Below, in pieces: positions 1 through 4,362 of a stretch of DNA of 6,105 nucleotides. The notes below the pieces were generated by a model. That model was not told the DNA's origin. It worked only from the letters and a program-made list of their open reading frames with translations, and ran no database searches. Source of the stretch: an uncultured Eubacteriales bacterium (GTDB lineage Bacteria; Bacillota_A; Clostridia; Oscillospirales; Oscillospiraceae). The stretch is taken from contig CATIYU010000031.1 of NCBI GenBank assembly GCA_949739085.1, positions 1 to 6,105 on the forward strand, written 5' to 3'. The position numbers and the translations under genes are program-made. Position 1 is the first letter of the stretch, and each line of letters opens with the position of its first letter.

Positions 1-96
1 ATTCAGTCATTCATGCGAAAATTGCAGCATCATCCGCCTCTCGTCTCCTGCTTTTTCCTCCACTCGGCACTTTCCTATCTTTAACTGCGGAAGTAA

Positions 97-384
97 TATC
101 TGCTGGCAGAGGCGGGAACGCTTGGGCTGGCCGGGAAACTAGCTGGCGCGTACGCAACTGCCCAGTATGTTCACGGCGGCGCGGAGCTGGGGATTCGGGA
201 AATGTTGGATCACTGCATGGTTATGGGAGCGCTTACCTACTCAGGCGGGTCGTCCTACGGCAAGTCGGTCATTCACCTTGGCCCGGTGGGGATTGACAAC
301 ACGCTGGATATTAATGAATTCTCAGAAAATTTTGTGGTCTATGGGACACGAATGGCAGCAAAAGCGATGGAACTTTTTTCTTGA
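97..384 (+). pseudogene. C-terminal remnant of a flavodoxin / NADPH-dependent FMN reductase-like protein
   Basis: The frame opens just after a TAA at 94-96 and runs 95 codons to a TGA at 382-384. Its translation has the C-terminal signature of flavodoxin-fold FMN reductases and WrbA-like proteins. There is a GKLAGAYATA strand (codons at 133-162), then HGGAELGIREML (172-207, the segment before the last helix), a central GALTYSGGSSYG stretch, and a final helix VVYGTRMAAKAMELF. Intact family members are about 150-200 residues and begin with a phosphate-binding loop, which is absent here. I found no matching N-terminal half in any frame of bases 1-96. An internal ATG at 202 could start a 60-codon ORF, but it lacks half the fold and has no good ribosome site. 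I therefore read this as a truncated, non-functional remnant. The family call is from motif memory, without an alignment. Confidence 0.5.
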
Positions 385-781
385 TGATTTTGTCTGCGTA
401 TTGTCGGAGTGCCCTGCGAGCCTGCATCCTTTTTATCAGCACAAGACTAGATGTAAACGCTCTTTTAGCGAGAACAGAAAGCGGTTTGTAGCTAATCAGT
501 TCCAGCAGCTTGTTCACATACTCCTGTTTGGCATTTGCCCGCCGTTCTTCGCCTAACCCTATGAAATTCTTTAGAGATGAGATCTGCTTCCAGAAGTACG
601 CTGATGCTTTTCAATACGCTCTTTGGGGACAGACCGGGTTCGCTTTTTGAGAGACTCCTGGAAGATAAAGAGAAGTGGGCGCAGGTGCAGGACCTTCTTC
701 CTGGCTGTTCATTGAGCTCCGGAAGCGGTCCCGTGCCATATCAATGCCGTCCTTGCGCTCCGTGGAGGCCGCTTTCCGCCG
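385..781 (-). pseudogene. Possible decayed gene fragment, one frame interrupted by a TGA
   Basis: On the minus strand a single frame is open from 781 (just after TAA/TAG at 782-787) to 614. It is interrupted by TGA at 611-613 and then stays open to 311, although the part below about 385 runs antisense to the flavodoxin remnant. The first 56 codons include ERKDGIDMARDRFRSSMNSQ. After the TGA it reads KASAYFWKQISSLKNFIGLG, then a helical, Lys/Arg-rich segment with NKLLELISYKPLSVLAKRAF. The amino-acid make-up is protein-like, but I recognise no family. There is no clear start codon with a ribosome site, and base composition around 385-570 is visibly more AT-rich than in the genes to the right. 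Plus-strand ORFs in the same stretch look like shadows. The simplest reading is a relic of a gene, possibly mobile-element cargo. It could also be non-coding sequence that is open by chance. Confidence 0.25.
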
Positions 782-823
782 CTATTACAGCGGGGCCTCC
801 TGGAGCAAATCCGGGGACAATAG

Positions 824-858
824 AAAAACAGCCCGGCTGGAAAATCCAGCTGGGCTGT
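824..858 (-). terminator. Rho-independent terminator of the sigma factor / repeat-protein operon
   Basis: Arms 828-840 and 846-858 form a 13-position stem with one mismatch and a 5-base loop. Read on the minus strand, the stem is followed by five T (828-824), the usual intrinsic-terminator layout. It begins 24 bases past the stop of the minus-strand gene that ends at 882, so it most likely ends that transcript. On the plus strand the stem is followed by CCCCC rather than T, so it should act in one direction only. Confidence 0.85.
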
Positions 859-881
859 CCCCCTATTGAGAGGTCTGAACG

Positions 882-2090
882 TCACAGGACATATTTATCG
901 GCTGTGACGGAATTGATCCATGGGTCACCCGCTGTCTCCTCCGCTTGCTCACCCCCCTGAGGCATAGCGCCAAGGTACCCCGCATCCTCTGTCAGGGTCT
1001 CCAAGACCGCCCGCTGGGCCTGGCTGCAAATCACATAGGCGCAATAGCGGATGCTGGTCACCCGCTCCCGAATCAGTTCCGGGCTCACGTCCTCATGGAA
1101 CATCACGTAGGCGCAGTTTGCCATGCTCAGGCCGTCTACAGCCTCCTCCAGCAACTCCGGGGTCACCTGAACCTGGGGGCGGTCCGACAGCAGCTTGCCG
1201 CCCACAATGCACATCCTGCCGTAGACGGCGCTCATCTCCTGGAACGCATCCACCAGAGGCCTTGCCACGCAGACGTCCCCGTTCACATGCAGGAAAGAGA
1301 TCTGGCTCAAATAGGGCTCGCTATTCCGGTTGACTGTCAGCCGCCCCTGGATATACAGCTTTTCGCCGTACCGCCGGAACAGGGCTTCGTCCAGAACGGC
1401 ATCCCCTTTCACATAGGCACAGCCGTCCGGCAGGACGGTAATGTCCGTCTGCTCACTGAAGAGGGACACGGCGGCCTCCGCCAGGCTCTCCGCCACCAGC
1501 AGCCGGGGGGTGGTGAAGCGCACATTTTTCGCCGCCAGCTTCTCGAAATCAATGTCCGGGGCCAGGGCCACTATCCGCCTGTTGGCGTAGTAGTGGGCGT
1601 CCTGTCTGGCCCGAAGCTGGAAGGTGCGGTCCAAAACAGAGGTGTTTTTCAGCCGGACGCAGCCGTCCGGATAGGTGTCAATACAGCCGTTGACCGACAC
1701 GGCAGACAGCAGCGCTGCCAAACTCTGCGGGCAGGTGACGCTGCCATTCACCGAGATGCCCAGGTAGCTTTTCAGGACATCCTCGCTGCTGGGGGCGATG
1801 TCCAGATTACCGTTGACGGTGAGAAACCACTTTCCATCCGGCAGAACCTGACCGGGATGGATTTCCGCCGCGCCGTTGACGCTGGAAATTCGAACCTCGC
1901 CCTCCAGGTCTAAAACCTGGTCAGCCGTCACGGAGACGGCGTAGTTCGCCAGAAGCTTCTTGGCCTCCGGGCCCGCCAGCAGGATGTCGCAAACGATCTC
2001 AATCCTCTCGTAGGCGGCAAGGGTGCTCTCCTGGACTTTCCTGGCGTCGCAGACGTAGCATGTAATCTTGAGAACCTTTTTGTTTTCCAT
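882..2090 (-). CDS. Cytoplasmic repeat protein with recurring Val-Asn-Gly motifs, function unknown
   Basis: This gene encodes a 402-aa protein of no family I can name with confidence. It starts at ATG 2090 with GGAGG at 2098-2102 (7-nt spacing) and lies 17 nt after the sigma factor gene. No signal peptide or membrane segment is visible, so it is probably cytoplasmic. The N-terminus has a CxxC (Cys11, Cys14). VNG tripeptides recur at residues 71, 92, 114, 133 and 269 with VNR at 253, and the first four are 19-22 residues apart. PDG occurs at 84, 141 and 221. Segments starting at 140 and 220 resemble each other (PDGC, then VLD, then Phe/Arg). Alternating short strands that end in NG turns suggest a beta-solenoid, loosely like bactofilins, but this is inference. 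There are 12 cysteines, including YCAYVIC near 349-355. Residues 375-393 are Gly/Glu-rich and probably disordered. Co-transcription with an ECF sigma factor suggests a role in its control or output. Confidence 0.85.
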   Translation of the reverse strand: MENKKVLKITCYVCDARKVQESTLAAYERIEIVCDILLAGPEAKKLLANYAVSVTADQVLDLEGEVRISSVNGAAEIHPGQVLPDGKWFLTVNGNLDIAPSSEDVLKSYLGISVNGSVTCPQSLAALLSAVSVNGCIDTYPDGCVRLKNTSVLDRTFQLRARQDAHYYANRRIVALAPDIDFEKLAAKNVRFTTPRLLVAESLAEAAVSLFSEQTDITVLPDGCAYVKGDAVLDEALFRRYGEKLYIQGRLTVNRNSEPYLSQISFLHVNGDVCVARPLVDAFQEMSAVYGRMCIVGGKLLSDRPQVQVTPELLEEAVDGLSMANCAYVMFHEDVSPELIRERVTSIRYCAYVICSQAQRAVLETLTEDAGYLGAMPQGGEQAEETAGDPWINSVTADKYVL

Positions 2091-2107
2091 GACGATACCT
2101 CCAAAAA

Positions 2108-2569
2108 TTAGTCGTTGTTCTGATACCAGAGAATTAGTCTTCTCCGGGCTGAGGCCAGCCGCGCCCGGACCGTGGAGGCGGGCAGATGGAACAGTTCCCC
2201 CAGCTCCGAGGCGTTGTACCCCTGAAAATGGCGCAGGATAAAGATGGCCCGCTCTGACTCCGGCAGGCGGCCTACCAGTTGCTGAACCTCTGCCTCCCCG
2301 AAGTCCTCCTCAAAGGGGACCTGGACCATCTCCTCCTCCGGCATCTCCCGGGACAGCTTCCGGGCCCGGTCGATGAAGAGATTCTTGGCGGTCTTGTACA
2401 TCCAGGAACGCCGCTGGCCCCGGCTCAGGTCCTCCAAATCCTCCAGATGAGTCATCGCCCGCACGTAGGTCTCCTGCACCAGGTCCTCTGCGGCGGCGCG
2501 GTCCCGGGTCATGGTCTCGCAGTAGCGCAGCAGCTCCTCCCGGAGGGTGGCATACAGCTCCTCAATCAT
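2108..2569 (-). CDS. ECF-type RNA polymerase sigma factor (sigma-70 family)
   Basis: This is a 153-aa alternative sigma factor that would direct core RNA polymerase to a small regulon. Region 2 spans about residues 5-72 and includes the polymerase-binding helix AAEDLVQETYVRAM (26-39) and the -10-recognising SWMYKTAKNLFIDRAR (55-70). Region 4 spans about 100-148, with LPESERAIFILRHFQGYNAS leading into the helix-turn-helix (ELGELFHLPASTVRARLASA) that reads the -35. The length and the two-domain layout without region 3 are typical of ECF sigmas. I chose ATG 2569 because GAGAGGAGG lies 9 nt upstream. The longer reading from GTG 2599 adds 10 residues but has no ribosome site. It is the first gene of an operon with the VNG-repeat protein gene. 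No classical anti-sigma gene (short zinc-binding or single-membrane-span protein) is adjacent, which is unusual. Confidence 0.95.
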   Translation of the reverse strand: MIEELYATLREELLRYCETMTRDRAAAEDLVQETYVRAMTHLEDLEDLSRGQRRSWMYKTAKNLFIDRARKLSREMPEEEMVQVPFEEDFGEAEVQQLVGRLPESERAIFILRHFQGYNASELGELFHLPASTVRARLASARRRLILWYQNND

Positions 2570-2578
2570 TCCGGCGGG

Positions 2579-2587
2579 CCTCCTCTC
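2579..2587 (-). promoter_or_regulatory. Ribosome binding site that fixes the sigma factor start
   Basis: GAGAGGAGG on the minus strand lies 9 nt before ATG 2569. It falls inside the longer reading from GTG 2599, which has only TTCTATAG upstream and so no plausible ribosome site. This supports the shorter 153-aa protein. Confidence 0.8.
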
Positions 2588-2602
2588 TTGCCTGTTCACC
2601 TA

Positions 2603-2629
2603 TAGAACGGATGAGGCGCGGCAGGTGTT
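2603..2629 (-). promoter_or_regulatory. Candidate ECF-type promoter of the sigma factor operon
   Basis: On the minus strand an AAC (2629-2627) is followed after 17 nt by CGTTCTA (2609-2603). AAC near -35 and CGT near -10 are the core of many ECF-dependent promoters, and such sigma factors often drive their own gene. Transcription would start near 2596, leaving a leader of about 27 nt before ATG 2569 that includes the ribosome site. I saw no convincing sigma-A promoter for this operon. The match rests on only a few bases, so it is tentative. Confidence 0.35.
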
Positions 2630-2679
2630 GACGAAAAGTGAAAAAAATTTTCCCCTCAGCATACCACGCTTTCCGGCGG

Positions 2680-2708
2680 TTGACAAGGCATTGGTTTCGT
2701 GGTACTAT
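2680..2708 (+). promoter_or_regulatory. Sigma-A promoter of the padR-DUF2812 operon
   Basis: A perfect -35 hexamer TTGACA (2680-2685), a 17-nt spacer and a -10 TACTAT (2703-2708) form a near-consensus vegetative promoter. Transcription should start near 2715, leaving a leader of about 44 nt before padR. PadR regulators commonly repress their own operon, so an operator probably overlaps here. TACCAC/GTGGTA half-sites at 2662-2667, 2699-2704 and 2735-2740 are candidates. Confidence 0.8.
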
Positions 2709-2742
2709 TACGCTAAACGATATAACGAGACACATACCACTT

Positions 2743-2750
2743 GAGGAGGG
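2743..2750 (+). promoter_or_regulatory. Ribosome binding site that sets a GTG start for padR
   Basis: GAGGAGGG lies 8 nt before GTG 2759. The longer frame beginning at TTG 2741 overlaps this Shine-Dalgarno sequence and has none of its own, so GTG 2759 is the better start. A later ATG at 2777 is possible but is much further from the site. Confidence 0.75.
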
Positions 2751-2758
2751 CGGGTGCC

Positions 2759-3067
2759 GTGGCGGATCAGGGGCCTATGACCGAGGCCATGTACTATATT
2801 CTGCTGGCGCTTTTGAAGCCGGGCCATGGCTACGGCATGATGCAGCGGATTAAAGAGCTCTCCGGCGGGCGGCTGGTGATGGGCCCCGGGACCCTCTACG
2901 GCGTCCTCAGCCGCATGAGCCGGGAGGGACTGATCGTTCTCACCGGCGAGGAGGGCCGCCGGAAAACCTACGCCATTACGGACGCAGGGAAATCAGCGCT
3001 GCTGCTGGAGTACAGCCGCCTCAAGCGTCTGGTGGCCGACGGCGGAATTTTGGAGGTTGACCTATGA
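2759..3067 (+). CDS. PadR family transcriptional regulator
   Basis: This is a 102-aa winged-helix repressor of the short PadR type (subfamily 2, about 100-110 aa). The sequence shows the family pattern: an N-terminal helix TEAMYYILLALLKPGHGYGM with the conserved HGYxM, then GPGTLYGVLSRMSREGLI (recognition helix and the start of the wing), then EGRRKTYAITDAGK in the wing. A short C-terminal helix for dimerisation follows (about residues 80-95). It starts at GTG 2759. Its stop overlaps the next gene's ATG as ATGA, so the two are translationally coupled. PadR genes next to a DUF2812 membrane protein gene are common in Firmicutes, where the regulator usually controls the pair. Its own strong promoter lies just upstream, so autorepression that is relieved by a ligand or envelope stress is likely but inferred. 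Confidence 0.95.
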   Translation: MADQGPMTEAMYYILLALLKPGHGYGMMQRIKELSGGRLVMGPGTLYGVLSRMSREGLIVLTGEEGRRKTYAITDAGKSALLLEYSRLKRLVADGGILEVDL

Positions 3068-4227
3068 ATACACTCTACCGCTTCCACCCCGGCGCATATG
3101 AGCTGGGGGCCAACGAGAAATTCTACAGCGACCTGGAGGCCCAGGGCTGGCGGCTGGTAAAGCGAGGCCGGTACCTGAGCAAATTTTCCCGCACCGCCCC
3201 CAGCGGGGCCCGCTACCGTATTGAGGTCTTTATGCCCGGCGTTCTGGGGGAGCCGGGGCTGGGCGAGGTCCGGCTGACGGTGTTTGAGGACTGCGGCTGG
3301 GAGTATATTGGCAGTCAGGGCTTTCTGCATATCTTCCGGGCCCCGGAGGGCAGCAGTGCGCCGGAGTTCTACGCCGACCCCCGCCAGCAAGCCGCTACGC
3401 TGAAGAAGGTCCGCCGGGACCTGTGGTGGGGCTGGATTGGGCTGCCTATTGTCTTCTTTCTCTTTTTCGCCAGCTTCGGTCTGGGAATCGGGAAGCCCCT
3501 TCCCCAGTGGTACTGGGCCCAGGTCCGGCGGTTTGTGGAGATTCCGAGCTACACGGCTTTTCTCTTTTTCTTTCTGCTGTTTCTGCTCTGTCAGATGGTC
3601 TGGGATACCTGGCAGGTCAACCGGACCTACTTCCGTCTCCGGCGGGGCCTCCCCCAGGACCACGCCCCCAAGGGGCGGCGGCTGTTCCCGAAAATCGCAG
3701 GCCGGGGTCTGGCGGTCTTGGCGGCCCTCTGCCTGGCGGCAACTGTGGTGCAGCTCCCGGCCGTCCAGGAGAGGGACCTGCCTCCGGCGCCGGACGGCCC
3801 CTACCTGCTCCTCGCGGACCTGGACGTGGAGGGGGAGCGTGGGGAGCTCTGGTACGGCCAGCGGGAGAGCTGCCTCACCTATTGTGCCAATCCGCTGATG
3901 GAATACTGGGACGTGTTCGAGGTCGTTGACACGCCGGACGGCCAGAAGCTGTGGATGCGCCAGGACGTCTACCGCCTGCGCTTTCCGGGCCTTGCGCCGC
4001 CCATGGCCCGGGCCCTGCGGGAGACCTCTGTGTTCGCCCCCAGCGGGGCGAACTACGAGGCCACTGCCATTCCCGGCCTGGACGCCGCCTGGGTCAACGG
4101 CCCCCTTGAGGCGGTGGCGGTGAAGGGAAATCTGGTGGCCTATGTGGAGTGTATGGGGGAGGGCGGGCCGGACTGGGACCCCCGCGCCGCCCTGACCGCC
4201 CTGGCGGAACGCTGGGCCGCGTCATAA
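3064..4227 (+). CDS. DUF2812 domain membrane protein with an extra C-terminal domain
   Basis: This is a 387-aa membrane protein of unknown biochemical role. Residues 1-118 match the DUF2812 pattern: NEKFYSDLEAQGWRL near 17-31, a central beta-rich part with YRIEVFMP, EDCGWEYIGSQGFLHIFRAP (75-94), and a closing helix ATLKKVRR before the membrane. Hydrophobic segments at about 121-143, 162-180 and 213-233 would cross the membrane. An odd number puts the last 150 residues outside the cell if the N-terminus is inside. That tail (about 234-387) has two cysteines (270, 274) and no domain I can name. It is longer than many DUF2812 proteins, which largely end after their membrane segments. The ATG is preceded by GGAGG at 3052-3056 inside padR and overlaps its stop by 4 nt. 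The coupling suggests it is the main target or partner of the PadR repressor. Confidence 0.9.
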   Translation: MNTLYRFHPGAYELGANEKFYSDLEAQGWRLVKRGRYLSKFSRTAPSGARYRIEVFMPGVLGEPGLGEVRLTVFEDCGWEYIGSQGFLHIFRAPEGSSAPEFYADPRQQAATLKKVRRDLWWGWIGLPIVFFLFFASFGLGIGKPLPQWYWAQVRRFVEIPSYTAFLFFFLLFLLCQMVWDTWQVNRTYFRLRRGLPQDHAPKGRRLFPKIAGRGLAVLAALCLAATVVQLPAVQERDLPPAPDGPYLLLADLDVEGERGELWYGQRESCLTYCANPLMEYWDVFEVVDTPDGQKLWMRQDVYRLRFPGLAPPMARALRETSVFAPSGANYEATAIPGLDAAWVNGPLEAVAVKGNLVAYVECMGEGGPDWDPRAALTALAERWAAS

Positions 4228-4274
4228 ATGGGGCTGGCGCACGGGCGCGTCTCATCCTCCCGGTTTGGGGGCAC

Positions 4275-4312
4275 AAAAAACGCCGCAGATTTTCTCTAAA
4301 ATCTGCGGCGTT
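4275..4312 (-). terminator. Strong intrinsic terminator between convergent genes
   Basis: A 15-bp perfect stem (4279-4293 and 4298-4312) with a CTCT loop lies between the convergent genes ending at 4227 and 4363. On the minus strand it is followed by six T (4280-4275), a strong terminator for the hybrid kinase about 50 nt after its stop. On the plus strand the stem is followed by TTCGTCGC, so it would work less well for the DUF2812 operon but may still serve both. Confidence 0.9.
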
Positions 4313-4362
4313 CGTCGCAACTGGCTCTCTTGTGGATTCCGGTTGGCATTATTATGATAAGC

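Noticed and set aside
1..96. Minus-strand frame that reads like a protein C-terminus (ends near base 9)
   Set aside because: It is only about 30 codons and shows no recognisable motif. It could be the tail of a gene, but nothing supports it beyond openness.
577..960. Plus-strand ORF at 577-960
   Set aside because: It runs through the minus-strand terminator and into the 3' end of the VNG gene. It has no ribosome site and becomes Pro/Cys-rich without any family signature.
945..1913. Long plus-strand ORF (322 codons)
   Set aside because: It lies antisense to the VNG-repeat gene. It has no ribosome site, its His/Gln/Arg-rich composition is typical of a reverse-frame shadow, and it has no recognisable domain.
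2570..2599. Longer sigma factor N-terminus from GTG 2599
   Set aside because: It has no Shine-Dalgarno sequence, and it would start almost at the predicted transcription start. The ATG at 2569 has a strong site at 9 nt.
2968..3663. Minus-strand ORF (231 codons)
   Set aside because: It overlaps padR and the DUF2812 gene on the other strand. It is low-complexity and Pro/Leu/Lys-rich, with no ribosome site.
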